Below, one piece after another: positions 44,323 through 54,564 of a DNA stretch of 64,000 nt. Location: NCBI GenBank assembly GCA_002919235.1, contig PKEX01000017.1, positions 1 through 64,000 of the forward strand. The letters run 5' to 3'. Source of the DNA: Clostridia bacterium (GTDB lineage: Bacteria; Bacillota; Limnochordia; DTU080; RSA5). The notes under the pieces were generated by a model. That model did not search any database. It saw nothing but the letters and a program-made list of their open reading frames with translations, and had not been told where the DNA came from. Position 1 is the first letter of the stretch, and each line of letters starts with the position of its first letter. Position numbers and translations under genes: made by a program.

Positions 44323-44469
44323 GCAGTCTCCGCTCCCCCGGCGCTCCCGGCTCCTCACGTTCCAGCCGCCGGATCCATCCTACGCCCGGCCGCGTCAGCG
44401 GGTACAGGAGCGGCGTCCCGTTCGCGCCCGCCGGGAGGCGAACGCCAGGCGGTTTGTTCGCTGTTTCTC

Positions 44470-44498
44470 TTGACACAGGCGGGAAGCGGTGGTACTAT
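44470..44498 (+). promoter_or_regulatory. Promoter of the pur operon
   Basis: A perfect TTGACA (44470-44475) and TACTAT (44493-44498) are separated by 17 bases, about 70 bp before purB. Confidence 0.85.
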
Positions 44499-44516
44499 GA
44501 GGCCGACAAAGGGCGA

Positions 44517-44560
44517 AATCCCGAACGTTTTCTCGTCTAGCTGCGGTTATGTTTGGATTA
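44517..44560 (+). promoter_or_regulatory. Pair of inverted PurR-type boxes before purB
   Basis: The direct box at 44517-44529 matches AWWWCCGAACWWT at 11 of 13 positions; the inverted box at 44548-44560 matches at 10. They are 18 bases apart, exactly as in front of the purine permease. The pair lies in the transcribed leader, 18 bases after the -10 box, so a bound repressor would block elongation or open-complex escape rather than -35 recognition. Confidence 0.68.
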
Positions 44561-44565
44561 AGGAG

Positions 44566-45969
44566 ATGGAGCTTCGGGTGCACCGGGATATCTTTGACGC
44601 CATCAGCCCGCTGGACCATCGGTATTGCGCTTCTTCGCCCGAGCTTTGGGAGCGGCTCTCCGCCTACCTGAGCGAGGCGGCGGCCATCCGCTACCAGGCC
44701 CGGGTGGAGGCGGCGCTGGTCTCGGCCCTGGCTCGCCGCGGGCTCTGTTCACGGCGGGCGGCGGAGGAAGTGGAGCGAGCGGCCCTCGAGGTGACCCCGG
44801 AGGAGGTGTACCGGGAGGAGCAGAGGACCCGGCACCACGTGCGGGCGCTGGTCAACTGCATCCGGGCCCGGGTCTCCGACGAGGCGAAGCCTTTCGTCCA
44901 CCTCACGGCCACCTCCATGGACATCACCGACACCGCCCGCGCCCTGCAGCTGCGGGACGCGGCCCGCGAAGTGCTCATCCCGCTCCTCAAGGAGCTGGAG
45001 CGGGCATTGATCGCCGTGGCTCGCCGGGAGGCGGAGACGCTCCAGGCCGGCAGGACCCATGGCCAGCACGCCGTCCCCATCACCTTCGGCTTCGCGATGG
45101 CCGAGTACGTCAGCCGGCTGGGCCAGCGCATCGAAGGGCTGGAGCGGGCGGCGGCCGCCTTGAAGGGGAAGATGGCCGGGGCGGTGGGGGCGTACAACGC
45201 CTCCCGGCTGTTTTTCGACGACCCGGCCGCCTTCGAGCGAGAGGTGCTGGAGTCCCTAGGCCTTTCCGCCGCCGACCACGCCACCCAGATCGTGCAGCCG
45301 GAGTTTCTCCTCGATTACATGCATGCCGTCGCCTCAACCTTCGGCGTGCTGGCCAACCTGGCCGACGACATCCGGCACCTGCAGCGGACCGAGATCGGCG
45401 AGGTGGGTGAGGCCTTCGAAGCCGATCAAGTGGGTTCGTCCACCATGCCGCACAAGCGCAATCCCTGGAACTTCGAACACGTCAAGAGCCTCTGGAAAGT
45501 GTTCGTCCCCCGCATGATCACCCTCTACATGGATCAGATCTCCGAGCACCAGCGAGACCTCACCAACTCCGCCTCCGGGCGCTTCGCCGTCGAGATGGCG
45601 GCGGGCCTTGCCGCCGCGGCGGACCGGCTGGTCCGGGTCGTGCGCAAGCTGGTGGTGGACCGGCGGCGGATGCTGGAGAACTTCGAGTCCACGGCGAAGA
45701 GCGTCATCGCGGAGCCTTTGTACATCCTCCTTGCGGCGGCCGGCCATCCCGACGCACACGAGGCGGTGCGCCGCCTCACCTTGAGGGCGGAGGCGGGAGA
45801 AGGGAACGTATGGGACCTGGCCTTGGCCAGCCAGGAGCTGGCGCCGTACCTCGCCCGGCTGTCGGAGGATCAGCGGCGGGTCCTCGAAGATCCCCGGCGC
45901 TACACCGGCATCGCCGCGGAGAGGGCGCGCCGGGTGTGCGACGAGTGGGAGCGCAGGTTGGGACTTTGA
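44566..45969 (+). CDS. purB: Adenylosuccinate lyase
   Basis: PurB cleaves SAICAR to AICAR and adenylosuccinate to AMP. The 467-residue protein has DAISPLDHRYCASSPELW, HLTATSMDITDTARALQLRD, the TLQAGRTHGQHAVPITFGFA box and the mobile signature loop VGSSTMPHKRNPWNFEHVKS. The length is normal. The ATG at 44566 directly abuts AAGGAG; the GTG at 44578 would have better spacing and cannot be excluded. It is the first gene of the pur operon; purE, purK, purC, purS and purQ, often found around it, are absent here. Confidence 0.94.
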   Translation: MELRVHRDIFDAISPLDHRYCASSPELWERLSAYLSEAAAIRYQARVEAALVSALARRGLCSRRAAEEVERAALEVTPEEVYREEQRTRHHVRALVNCIRARVSDEAKPFVHLTATSMDITDTARALQLRDAAREVLIPLLKELERALIAVARREAETLQAGRTHGQHAVPITFGFAMAEYVSRLGQRIEGLERAAAALKGKMAGAVGAYNASRLFFDDPAAFEREVLESLGLSAADHATQIVQPEFLLDYMHAVASTFGVLANLADDIRHLQRTEIGEVGEAFEADQVGSSTMPHKRNPWNFEHVKSLWKVFVPRMITLYMDQISEHQRDLTNSASGRFAVEMAAGLAAAADRLVRVVRKLVVDRRRMLENFESTAKSVIAEPLYILLAAAGHPDAHEAVRRLTLRAEAGEGNVWDLALASQELAPYLARLSEDQRRVLEDPRRYTGIAAERARRVCDEWERRLGL

Positions 45970-45998
45970 CCCTCCGGGGCTAGAAGGAGGCGACGGGG

Positions 45999-48356
45999 AT
46001 GGAACCCGTGACGAGCCGGCATATTCCCGTGGAAGTCACGAGCGAGGTTTACCCCCATCCGGTCTGGCGCGACCTGGGGCTGACGGACTGGGAGTACCAG
46101 CGGCTGGTGGCCGCCCTGGGCCGGGAGCCCAACTGGACCGAGCTGGGCATGTTCTCGGCGCTGTGGTCCGAGCACTGCGCCTACAAGCACTCCCGGCCGC
46201 TCTTTGCTCTCTTTCCGACGGAAGGGGAGCGGATTCTGCAAGGACCCGGTGAAAACGCCGGCGTCGTCGACATCGGCGACGGGTGGGCCGTCACCTTCAA
46301 GGTGGAGTCGCACAATCACCCGTCCGCGGTGGACCCCTATCAAGGGGCGGCCACCGGCGTGGGCGGCATCCTGCGGGACATCGTCGCCATGGGCGCCAGG
46401 CCCGTCGCGCTGCTGAGTTCGCTCCGCTTCGGCGATCCCCGGGACGCCGATACCCGCCGGCTCGTCCGGGGCGTGATCCAAGGGGCGGCGGATTACGGGG
46501 CAGGGACCGGCGTGCCGGCGGTCGCCGGCGAGATCGGGTTTGACCCCGCGTTTCAGAAAAATCCGCTGGTGAACGTGATGGCGGTGGGACTGGTCCGGCA
46601 CCAGCAGGTGACCCGGGCCTGCGCCGAAGGCGTGGGCAGCGCGGTGATCGTGGCCGGCGCGCCCACCGGGCGGGACGGGATCCACGGGGCGAGCTTTGCC
46701 TCGTCCGAGCTGGCGGCGGAACCGGAGTCGGGAGAGTCGCCCGTTCCCATCGGCGATCCCGGGAAAGGGAAGCGGTTGATCGAAGCGTGTCTTGAGGCCA
46801 TCTCCCTGGGCCTGGTGGCCGCGATCCAGGACATGGGCGCCGCGGGCCTGACCAGCTCCGCCGCGGAAATGGCCGCCAGGGCCGGCTCCGGCATCGAGAT
46901 GGACCTCTTGAAGGTGCCCCGGCGGGAGCCGGGGATGACGCCTTTCGAGTTGATGCTTTCCGAGTCGCAGGAACGGATGCTCATCGTGGCCCGCCCCGGC
47001 GCCGAGGAGCGGGTGAAGGAGATTTTCCGCAAGTGGGACCTGGAAGCGGCCGTCGTGGGCCGGGTGACGGGCGACGGGATGCTCCGGCTCTTCGAGGGCG
47101 AGACCCTGGTGGCCCAAGTGCCCGCCAGAGCCCTCTCCACCGACGGCGCCCCGGTCTACCACCCCGAAGCGCGGGTGCCCGAGTATCTCGAAGCGCTGCG
47201 GCGAGCGGCTCTCCCGCCCGACCTCGAGGGCGACGCGACGCCGTGGCTCATCCGGCTCCTCCAAGATCCCAGCATCGCGAGCAAAGCTCCGCTCTACCGG
47301 AGATTCGACGAAAAGGCGGGCGGGCGGACCGCGGTGGGCCCCGGCAAGGCGGACGCCGGCGTGCTGAGGGTCGAAGGGACGGCGAAAGCCCTGGCGGTCA
47401 CCGTCGACTGCAACAGCCTTCACTGCTACGTCGATCCTCGCACGGGCGCGGCGGCCGCGGTGGCCGAGGCCGCCCGCAACCTGGCCTGCACGGGCGCGCG
47501 GCCCCTGGCCCTCTCCGACGGGCTCAACTTCGGCAGCCCGGAAAAGCCCGAGATCTTCTGGCAGCTCCGCCAGGCGGTGACGGGCATCGCGGAGGCGGCC
47601 AGGGCTCTGGGAACTCCGGTGATCGGCGGAAACGTCAGCCTCTACAACGAAAGCGACGGCCAGGCCGTATGGCCCACGCCCGTCATCGGGATGGTGGGAC
47701 TGATCGACGACGCGGAGAAGGTCGTGACTTCCGGCTTCAAACGCCCGGGCGACGTGGTCTTCGTCCTGGGCGCCCCGGGCGCCGGTCCCCGCGCTCTGGG
47801 CGGCAGCCGCTACCTGGCGTCCCTGCACGGCGTGGTGAAAGGGCCTTTGCCCGAACTGGACCTGGACCTTGAACGCCGGGTGCAAGAGGCCTGCCTCGAA
47901 GCGGCGGCCGCCGGGATCCTGGCGTCGGCCCACGACGCGTCGGACGGCGGGCTCGCGGTGGCGCTGGCCGAGGCGGCCCTCGGCGGGAGGCTGGGCGTCT
48001 CGGCGCTCCTGGAGGCGGAGGCGCCCGCTGAGGGCGAAGCGCGGTTGGACGCGCTGCTCTTCGGGGAAGCGTACTCTCGCATCGTCGTCTCCACCCGGCC
48101 GGAGGACGCGGGAGCCTTAGAGGCCATCGCCGGCAAGCACGGGGTGCCTCTCGCGCGGGTGGGCGTCGTCACCCCTGAACAAGACGGCTTTGAGCTGCGG
48201 GCAGAGGTGCGGGCGGCCGGCGCGGTCCGGTCGGCGGTGATCCGGGCGTCCCTGGCCGACCTGCGCGCGGCTTGGGAAGAAGCCCTCTCTTTCTTGGCGG
48301 GCGAGGGGGAGGGAGCCTCGCCCGGCCGGGGGGCGGGCGGAGGGGCCGGGGAATGA
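45999..48356 (+). CDS. purL: Phosphoribosylformylglycinamidine synthase II (PurL, small type)
   Basis: PurL makes FGAM from FGAR with ATP and ammonia. The 785-residue protein is the small type that normally works with PurQ (glutaminase) and PurS. It has [17 protein letters not shown] with the catalytic His, [37 protein letters not shown] and [17 protein letters not shown]. No purQ or purS lies in the window: purB ends 29 bases upstream and purF overlaps downstream. The C-terminal 20 residues are a Gly/Glu-rich extension. Its last bases overlap purF (ATGA). PurL alone can use free ammonia. Confidence 0.95.
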   Translation: MEPVTSRHIPVEVTSEVYPHPVWRDLGLTDWEYQRLVAALGREPNWTELGMFSALWSEHCAYKHSRPLFALFPTEGERILQGPGENAGVVDIGDGWAVTFKVESHNHPSAVDPYQGAATGVGGILRDIVAMGARPVALLSSLRFGDPRDADTRRLVRGVIQGAADYGAGTGVPAVAGEIGFDPAFQKNPLVNVMAVGLVRHQQVTRACAEGVGSAVIVAGAPTGRDGIHGASFASSELAAEPESGESPVPIGDPGKGKRLIEACLEAISLGLVAAIQDMGAAGLTSSAAEMAARAGSGIEMDLLKVPRREPGMTPFELMLSESQERMLIVARPGAEERVKEIFRKWDLEAAVVGRVTGDGMLRLFEGETLVAQVPARALSTDGAPVYHPEARVPEYLEALRRAALPPDLEGDATPWLIRLLQDPSIASKAPLYRRFDEKAGGRTAVGPGKADAGVLRVEGTAKALAVTVDCNSLHCYVDPRTGAAAAVAEAARNLACTGARPLALSDGLNFGSPEKPEIFWQLRQAVTGIAEAARALGTPVIGGNVSLYNESDGQAVWPTPVIGMVGLIDDAEKVVTSGFKRPGDVVFVLGAPGAGPRALGGSRYLASLHGVVKGPLPELDLDLERRVQEACLEAAAAGILASAHDASDGGLAVALAEAALGGRLGVSALLEAEAPAEGEARLDALLFGEAYSRIVVSTRPEDAGALEAIAGKHGVPLARVGVVTPEQDGFELRAEVRAAGAVRSAVIRASLADLRAAWEEALSFLAGEGEGASPGRGAGGGAGE

Positions 48357-49744
48357 GCGGCGTCTTCGGCGTGTACAGCCCGTCTCCCGTGGAGGCGGCC
48401 GACTTGACCTACCTGGGTCTTTACGCCCTGCAGCACCGGGGACAGGAGAGCGCGGGGATCGCCGTGTTCGACGGCTCCGCCGTGCGGGTTCACAAGGGGC
48501 CGGGCCCTGTCTCCCGGGTGTTTGACGAGGCTTCCCTGAAGGGTCTTCCCGGCCGGGTCAGCGTGGGGCACGTGCGCCACGCGGAGCGGGGCGCGCCGTC
48601 GGCCGCCGACGCGCAGCCGCTGGTGGGGCTCTTGCGCCACGGCCAGCTGGCCCTGGCCCACGACGGCAGCGTGGTGAACGCCGGGGCGCTCCGGCGAGAG
48701 CTCCTGGAGGCCGGCGTGGTCTTCCAGACGGAGACCAGCGCCGAGGTGATCCTCCACCTGATCGCCGCGGAGGCGGGGGTCTCCTTGGAAGAGGCCATCT
48801 GCCGGGCGGCCCGGCGCCTTGTAGGCTCGTACGCCATCGGCATCGTCGGACAGGGCCGCCTCATCGGAATCAGGGATCCCCTGGGCATCCGGCCCCTAGC
48901 GGTCGGCCGCTCCGGCGATGCGTGGTTCGTGGCCTCCGAGTCGTGCGCGTTCGACGCCGCCGGCGCCGAGCTGGTGCGGGACGTCGCGCCCGGCGAGATG
49001 GTGGTCATCGACGAAGAGGGCCTGCGCTCGTTGCGGTTCGCGGAAGGCGCCCGGGAAGCCATGTGCGTTTTCGAGTTCATCTACTTTGCCCGCCCGGACA
49101 GCGTCATCGACGGGAAGACCGTCCACGAGGTGCGGAAGGAGATCGGCCGGCGCCTGGCGCGGAAGGTGGCCATCGAGGCGGACGTGGTCATCGCCGCGCC
49201 CGACTCGGCCTCTTCTGCCGCGCTGGGCTTTGCTGAGACAGCGGGAATCCCCTTCGACGTGGGGCTGGCCACCAACCGCTACGTCGGGCGCACCTTCATC
49301 CAGCCGACGCCTGCCATGCGCCGCAGGGGCGTGCACATCAAGCACAACCCCATCGTCGAGACGCTGCGGGGCAAGCGAGTGATCCTGGTGGACGACTCCA
49401 TCGTGCGGGGGACCACCAGCCGCCGGATGATCCGGCTCCTGAAAGAGGCGGGGGCGAAAGAGGTCCACATGGTGGTGGCGTCGCCGCCTTTTTCCCATCC
49501 CTGCCTCTACGGCATCGACGTGCCCAGCTCGGACCAGCTGATCGCTGCCGGCCGGAGCGTCAACGAAGTGTGCCGCCTGATCGGCGCCGATTCCCTCCAC
49601 TACCTGGATTTCGAATCCCTTTACCAGGCAGTGGGCGTCGACGGGCGAAGGCTTTGCGCCGCGTGCTTCGGCGCCCCGTATCCGACCCCGGTGGACGGCG
49701 GCGCCTCCCAGGGCGGCGACGTCTTGGCGAAGGGGAGGATGTAA
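48353..49744 (+). CDS. purF: Amidophosphoribosyltransferase (PurF) lacking the catalytic cysteine
   Basis: PurF makes phosphoribosylamine from PRPP, normally using ammonia released by its N-terminal glutaminase domain. The 463-residue protein is otherwise full length, but begins [10 protein letters not shown]: Ser2 (AGC at 48356-48358) replaces the invariant nucleophilic Cys. The glutamine-binding Asn of AHNGN is Asp104 (AHDGS) and the Asp of SSDTE is Ser129 (ETSAE). Arg75 is kept. The phosphoribosyltransferase half is intact, with [19 protein letters not shown], and the Cys set of Fe-S type PurF seems kept ([20 protein letters not shown]). It should work with free ammonia only. The ATG overlaps purL. 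Confidence 0.93.
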   Translation: MSGVFGVYSPSPVEAADLTYLGLYALQHRGQESAGIAVFDGSAVRVHKGPGPVSRVFDEASLKGLPGRVSVGHVRHAERGAPSAADAQPLVGLLRHGQLALAHDGSVVNAGALRRELLEAGVVFQTETSAEVILHLIAAEAGVSLEEAICRAARRLVGSYAIGIVGQGRLIGIRDPLGIRPLAVGRSGDAWFVASESCAFDAAGAELVRDVAPGEMVVIDEEGLRSLRFAEGAREAMCVFEFIYFARPDSVIDGKTVHEVRKEIGRRLARKVAIEADVVIAAPDSASSAALGFAETAGIPFDVGLATNRYVGRTFIQPTPAMRRRGVHIKHNPIVETLRGKRVILVDDSIVRGTTSRRMIRLLKEAGAKEVHMVVASPPFSHPCLYGIDVPSSDQLIAAGRSVNEVCRLIGADSLHYLDFESLYQAVGVDGRRLCAACFGAPYPTPVDGGASQGGDVLAKGRM

Positions 49745-49747
49745 GGC

Positions 49748-50782
49748 ATGGGCGAGGAGATGACCTACCGGGCGGCGGGAGTGGACATCGAGGCGGGCTA
49801 CGAGGCGGTGCGCCGCATCAAGGAGCACGCCCGCACCACGCACCGCCCCGGCGTGATGGGAGGTATCGGCTCGTTCGGCGGCCTGTTTTCATTGGACCTT
49901 GAGCGGTACCGCCGGCCCGTGCTGGTCTCGGGCACCGACGGGGTGGGCACCAAGCTGAAGGTCGCCTTTATGACCGGCCGCCACGATACCGTCGGCATCG
50001 ACGCGGTGGCGTACTGCGTCAACGACATCCTCTGCCACGGGGCCGAACCGCTCTTCTTCCTCGACTACCTCGCCCTGGGCCGCCTCGACCCCGCGGTGGT
50101 GGAAGCGGTGGTGGCCGGGGTGGCCGAGGGGTGCCGGCGCGCCGGCTGCGCCCTCATCGGGGGCGAGACCGCGGAAATGCCGGGCTTTTACCAGGAAGGG
50201 GAGTACGATCTCGCGGGTTTCGCCGTGGGCGTGGTGGAACAGGACCGGCTGATCGATGGCAGCCGCACCCGGGCGGGCGACGTGGTGCTGGGCATCGCGT
50301 CCACGGGGCTTCAGAGCAGCGGGTTTTCGCTGGTGCGGCGGATCGTGTTCGAGAAGGCAGGGCTCACCGTCGACCGCTACGTGGCCGAGCTGGGCCGGAC
50401 GGTGGGCGAAGAGCTCCTGGAGCCCACGGGGATCTATGTCCCCGCCGTGCTGGCGCTGGTGGAAAAGTGTGACGTGCGCGGCCTGGCCAATATCTCCGGC
50501 GGGGGCCTGCCGGAGAACCTGCCCCGGGCAGTGGGCCGGGGTCTTCAGGCCGTGGTGGAAAAGGGTTCGTGGCCCGTGCCGCCCGTCTTCGGCTGGCTGC
50601 AGCAGCTGGGCGGCGTCGCTGAGGAAGAGATGTACCGGACATTCAACATGGGGATCGGCATGGTCGCCGTCGTGCCCGAGGAGGACGTGGACCAGGCCCG
50701 GGCGGTCCTCAAGTCCCACGGCTGGGAGTCGTGGCCGGTGGGCCGCTTGGTCCCGGGGGATGAAGGAGTGCGCTTCTCGTGA
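49748..50782 (+). CDS. purM: Phosphoribosylformylglycinamidine cyclo-ligase (AIR synthetase)
   Basis: PurM closes FGAM to AIR with ATP. The 344-residue protein begins close to the usual start and has [68 protein letters not shown] and [15 protein letters not shown]. The start ATG lies 3 bases after the purF stop. Residues look complete. Its TGA overlaps the purN start. Confidence 0.95.
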   Translation: MGEEMTYRAAGVDIEAGYEAVRRIKEHARTTHRPGVMGGIGSFGGLFSLDLERYRRPVLVSGTDGVGTKLKVAFMTGRHDTVGIDAVAYCVNDILCHGAEPLFFLDYLALGRLDPAVVEAVVAGVAEGCRRAGCALIGGETAEMPGFYQEGEYDLAGFAVGVVEQDRLIDGSRTRAGDVVLGIASTGLQSSGFSLVRRIVFEKAGLTVDRYVAELGRTVGEELLEPTGIYVPAVLALVEKCDVRGLANISGGGLPENLPRAVGRGLQAVVEKGSWPVPPVFGWLQQLGGVAEEEMYRTFNMGIGMVAVVPEEDVDQARAVLKSHGWESWPVGRLVPGDEGVRFS

Positions 50783-51471
50783 GCCGCGACGGCCTCCCTC
50801 TCGGCCGGGCGGCGAGCCCGGACGATCCGCTGCGCGTGGCGGTCCTGGTGTCAGGGCGCGGCTCCAATATGGAAGCGATCGCCCGGGCGGCCGCCCGGGG
50901 CGAGATCCCCGTCAAGGTGGTGAAGGTGGTGGCCGACCGGCCGGAGGCGGGGGCCATCGCCCGGGCCCGGGCCCTGGGTCTCGACGTGAGCATCGTCGAC
51001 TACAGGGCGCTGGGCCGGGAGGCGTATCACCGGCGGCTCTTGGAAGAAGTGGAAGCGTCGGGGGCGGAACTGGTCGCCTTGGCCGGGTATATGCGGATCC
51101 TGCCGCCCGAGTGGGTGCGCCGCTTCGAGCGGCGGATCGTCAACATCCACCCTTCGCTCCTGCCGTCGTTTCCCGGCCTTGAGCCCCACCGGCAGGCCAT
51201 CGAGCACGGGGTGAAGGTGTCCGGGTGCACCGTGCACCTGGTGGACGAAGGAGTGGACTCCGGTCCCATCATCGTGCAGCGGCCCGTGCCCGTCGACGAC
51301 GGCGATACGCCGGAGACGCTGGCCGCAAAGGTGCTGGAAGTGGAGCACAGGGCCTACGTGGAGGCCCTCTCGCTGCTGGCCTCGGGACAACTGGTCCTGA
51401 CGGGCCGGCGGGTGGTGCGGCGGGCTCTTGAGGCGCACGGGTCCACAGCGGAAGGGAGCAGCTCTTCATGA
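50779..51471 (+). CDS. purN: Phosphoribosylglycinamide formyltransferase
   Basis: PurN transfers a formyl group from 10-formyltetrahydrofolate to GAR. The 230-residue protein has about 18 extra residues before the usual start ([19 protein letters not shown]). The active-site residues are visible: Asn and His in [20 protein letters not shown], and Asp in [17 protein letters not shown] Ser-rich tail follows. It overlaps purM by GTGA, and purH starts within its last bases. Confidence 0.94.
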   Translation: MSRDGLPLGRAASPDDPLRVAVLVSGRGSNMEAIARAAARGEIPVKVVKVVADRPEAGAIARARALGLDVSIVDYRALGREAYHRRLLEEVEASGAELVALAGYMRILPPEWVRRFERRIVNIHPSLLPSFPGLEPHRQAIEHGVKVSGCTVHLVDEGVDSGPIIVQRPVPVDDGDTPETLAAKVLEVEHRAYVEALSLLASGQLVLTGRRVVRRALEAHGSTAEGSSSS

Positions 51472-53030
51472 TTTCCACGGCGTTGATCAGCGTGTACGAC
51501 AAGACGGGAGTCGTCGAATTCGCCCGGGGCCTCGCCCGCCACGGCGTTCGGATCATCTCCACGGGCAACACGTACCAGGCGCTGAAAGAGGCGGGACTCC
51601 CCGCGGTGTACGTGAGCGACGTGACGGGCTTTCCCGAGATTCTGGGCGGGCGGGTGAAGACGCTCCACCCGGCCATCCACGCCGGGATCCTGGCCCGCCG
51701 GGACGTCCCGCAGGACCGTCTCCAGCTGGACGAGCTGGGCGTGGCGCTGATTGACCTGGTGGCGGTCAACCTGTACCCGTTCGCCGAGGTGGCCGCGAGG
51801 CCCGGCGCGTCCCATCGCGACGTGCTGGAGATGATCGACATCGGCGGCCCGGCCATGATCCGGGCGGCGGCCAAGAACTACCAGGACGTCCTGGTGGTGG
51901 TGGATCCCGCCCGCTACGGCGAGATCCTGCGCCGCCTCGACGAGAAGGCCGGGTTCGACCAGGAATTCCGGGAGGAGCTGGCCCTTGAGGCGTTCCGGCA
52001 CACCGCGGCCTACGACGCCGCCATCGAGGCGTACTTCGCCCGCCGGCGGGAAGGCGCGAGCGAGCCGGGGGCTTGGGCGGGAGCGGGCCGGCGCTTCCGG
52101 CTGGAAGCGGTGGACGGGGTGTCCCTGCGCTACGGGGAAAACCCCCACCAAAAGGGCGCCTTTTACCGGGATCCCAGCTACCGGGGGACCAGTGTGGCCA
52201 ACGCCCGGCAGCTTCACGGCATGGAGCTTTCGTACTGCAACATCATGGACGCGGCGGCGGCGCTGGAGATGGTGCGGGAGTTCGACCGGCCCGCCGCGGC
52301 CGCGGTGAAGCACGCCAACCCGTGCGGGCTCGCGGTGGGGGAGTCGCTGGCGGAAGCGTTTCAAAAGGCCCACGACGCAGACCCGGTCTCGATCTTCGGC
52401 GGGATCGTGGCGCTGAACCGGGAAGTGGACGAAGTCACGGCGGAGAAGCTGGCCCAGGTGTTTCTCCACGTGGTGCTGGCCCCGGCGTTCAGCCCGGGGG
52501 CGCTGGAGATCTTGACGCGAAAAAAGAACTTGCGCCTGTTGGAGCTGGGTCCCATCACGCCGCCGCAAAGCTACGTGCAGCTGCTGGGCATCCCGGGGGG
52601 CCTCCTGGTGCAGGAGGCGGACACGTTGGGCCTGCCCGACCGGGCCAGCTGCCGGGTGGTGACCCGGCGGGCGCCCACCGACGAGGAGTGGCGTGACCTG
52701 GCCTTCGCCTGGGTGGCCGTGAAGCACGTGAAGTCCAACGCCATTGTGGTGGCGGCGGACGAGACCACCCTGGGCATCGGCGCCGGGCAGATGAACCGGA
52801 TCCAGGCGGCGCGCCTTGCCCTCCAGCAGGCGGGCCCGCGGGCCCGCGGGGCGGTGCTGGCTTCCGACGCCTTCTTCCCGTTCCCCGACGTGGTGGAGGC
52901 GGCGGCCGAAGCCGGGATCACCGCTATCATCCAGCCCGGCGGCGCCAAGCTGGACCAGGAGTCCATCGACAAGGCGGACGAGGCGGGCATCGCCATGGTG
53001 TTTACCGGCATTCGCCATTTCCGGCACTGA
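51468..53030 (+). CDS. purH: Bifunctional AICAR transformylase / IMP cyclohydrolase
   Basis: PurH performs the last two steps to IMP. The N-terminal cyclohydrolase half has ALISVYDKTGVVEFARGL, STGNTYQALKEAG, GGRVKTLHPAIHAGILARR and MIDIGGPAMIRAAAKN. The C-terminal transformylase half has RYGENPHQKGAFYR, the Lys-His pair in AAVKHANPCGLAVG, and IIQPGGAKLDQESIDKADE. The 520-residue length is normal. The ATG at 51468 overlaps purN, behind GAAGGGAG. Confidence 0.95.
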   Translation: MISTALISVYDKTGVVEFARGLARHGVRIISTGNTYQALKEAGLPAVYVSDVTGFPEILGGRVKTLHPAIHAGILARRDVPQDRLQLDELGVALIDLVAVNLYPFAEVAARPGASHRDVLEMIDIGGPAMIRAAAKNYQDVLVVVDPARYGEILRRLDEKAGFDQEFREELALEAFRHTAAYDAAIEAYFARRREGASEPGAWAGAGRRFRLEAVDGVSLRYGENPHQKGAFYRDPSYRGTSVANARQLHGMELSYCNIMDAAAALEMVREFDRPAAAAVKHANPCGLAVGESLAEAFQKAHDADPVSIFGGIVALNREVDEVTAEKLAQVFLHVVLAPAFSPGALEILTRKKNLRLLELGPITPPQSYVQLLGIPGGLLVQEADTLGLPDRASCRVVTRRAPTDEEWRDLAFAWVAVKHVKSNAIVVAADETTLGIGAGQMNRIQAARLALQQAGPRARGAVLASDAFFPFPDVVEAAAEAGITAIIQPGGAKLDQESIDKADEAGIAMVFTGIRHFRH

Positions 53031-53115
53031 AGCGGGGAAAAGGCCGACGGGAGCGGGCGCCGCTCCCTGTCAAGGCCGGAGGCGACCAGTCCAGCGGTGC
53101 GGAGGAGGTGCGGGG

Positions 53116-54396
53116 ATGAAAGTGCTGGTGGTGGGCGGCGGCGGCCGGGAGCACGCCATCGCCTGGAAGCTGGCACAAAGCCCGGCGGTGAGTGAAGTGG
53201 TCTGCCAGAGCGGCAACCCCGGCATGGCTCAGGTGGCCCGGTGTGCCCCGGAGCCCGCAGGCGGAATCGAGGCCATGGCCGACTGGGCCCAGGCGGAGGG
53301 GATCGACCTGACGGTGGTCGGTCCCGAGGTGTACCTGGCCTTAGGGATCGTCGACGCCTTTTCCCGCAGGGGGCTCAAGATCGTCGGCCCGACCCGGAGC
53401 GCCGCCGCGATCGAGAGCGACAAGGCTTTTGCCAAGGAGCTGATGGCGAGAGCGAAGATCCCGACGGCTTCCTTCGTCGTCTGCTCGTCGCCGGCGGAGG
53501 CCAGGGCGGCGATCCGGCGCATGGGCGCACCGGTGGTGGTCAAGGCGGCGGGCCTTGCAGCGGGAAAAGGGGTGACCGTCGCCGCCACGCGTGACGAGGC
53601 GTTCGCGGCCGTCTCTCGCGTGATGGAGGAGCGGGTCTTCGGCGACGCCGGGGAACGGGTGGTGATCGAGGAGTTCCTGGAGGGCGAAGAGGCCAGCGTG
53701 CTGGCCTTTGTAGACGGGGAGCGCGCCCTGCCGATGGAAGCCGCCCAGGACCACAAGACCGCCTACGACGGGGACCGGGGGCCCAACACCGGGGGAATGG
53801 GGGCGTACTCCCCGGCGCCGGTGGTCTCGCCCCGCATCCTCCAGGAGGTGCAGGAGAAGATCCTGAAAGCCGCGGTGGAGGCGATGGCGCGCGAGGGGCG
53901 GCCGTACCGGGGCATCCTGTACGCCGGGCTGATGATCACGGCCGACGGCCCGAAAGTGATCGAGTTCAACTGCCGCTTCGGCGATCCCGAGACCCAGGCG
54001 CTCCTGCCCCGGCTCAAGAGCGACCTGCTGGAGCCCCTGCTGGCCACCGTTGAGGGCGGGTTGGACCGGGTGCGCTTGGAGTGGGACCCGCGGCCTTGCG
54101 TCACCGTGGTCCTGGCGTCCGAGGGCTATCCCGGGGATTACGAGACGGGCTACCCCATCACCGGCGTCGAAGAGGCGGAGGCCATGGAAGACGTGCTGGT
54201 CTTTCACGCCGGGACCCGGCGGGAGGGCGGCCGGCTGCTGACGGATGGGGGCCGGGTGCTGGGGGTGACGGCGCTGGGGCGGACCGTCGGGGAAGCCATC
54301 GAGCGGGCCTACGCCGCTGCGGACGTGATCCAGTTCCAGGGGAAGCATTTCCGCAGGGACATCGGCCGGAGAGCGCTGCAGCGGGAAAAATTCTGA
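53116..54396 (+). CDS. purD: Phosphoribosylamine--glycine ligase
   Basis: PurD joins phosphoribosylamine and glycine with ATP. The 426-residue ATP-grasp enzyme has MKVLVVGGGGREHAIAWKLA, VVGPEVYLALGIVDAF, VVVKAAGLAAGKGVTVA, QDHKTAYDGDRGPNTGGMGA and LMITADGPKVIEFNCRFGDP. The ATG at 53116 follows GGAGGAGG. It is the last pur gene. The 86-base gap from purH holds an 8-bp GC hairpin without T run. No convincing terminator follows. Confidence 0.95.
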   Translation: MKVLVVGGGGREHAIAWKLAQSPAVSEVVCQSGNPGMAQVARCAPEPAGGIEAMADWAQAEGIDLTVVGPEVYLALGIVDAFSRRGLKIVGPTRSAAAIESDKAFAKELMARAKIPTASFVVCSSPAEARAAIRRMGAPVVVKAAGLAAGKGVTVAATRDEAFAAVSRVMEERVFGDAGERVVIEEFLEGEEASVLAFVDGERALPMEAAQDHKTAYDGDRGPNTGGMGAYSPAPVVSPRILQEVQEKILKAAVEAMAREGRPYRGILYAGLMITADGPKVIEFNCRFGDPETQALLPRLKSDLLEPLLATVEGGLDRVRLEWDPRPCVTVVLASEGYPGDYETGYPITGVEEAEAMEDVLVFHAGTRREGGRLLTDGGRVLGVTALGRTVGEAIERAYAAADVIQFQGKHFRRDIGRRALQREKF

Positions 54397-54564
54397 GGAG
54401 GATTTCCGGGAAAGGCGGCGAATAAGTCACGTCAAAATACCGCCAAAGTTTCTGCGCGGCCGCGGCGCCGTGCAGAGTGGGACGGCAGAGGGCGGGCGCA
54501 AGATGGCCGCTCCGCGGCGAACTCGCTCGCTTTCTGCTCTTTTTTTGCCCGCAAGCGCCGGGCT

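Noticed and set aside
44497-44565. Earlier ATG for purB
   Set aside because: It lies inside the -10 box and would place both PurR-type boxes in coding sequence; the normal PurB N-terminus begins near 44566.
53051-53069. Terminator between purH and purD
   Set aside because: An 8-bp GC hairpin is present but has no T run, and purD clearly belongs to the operon.
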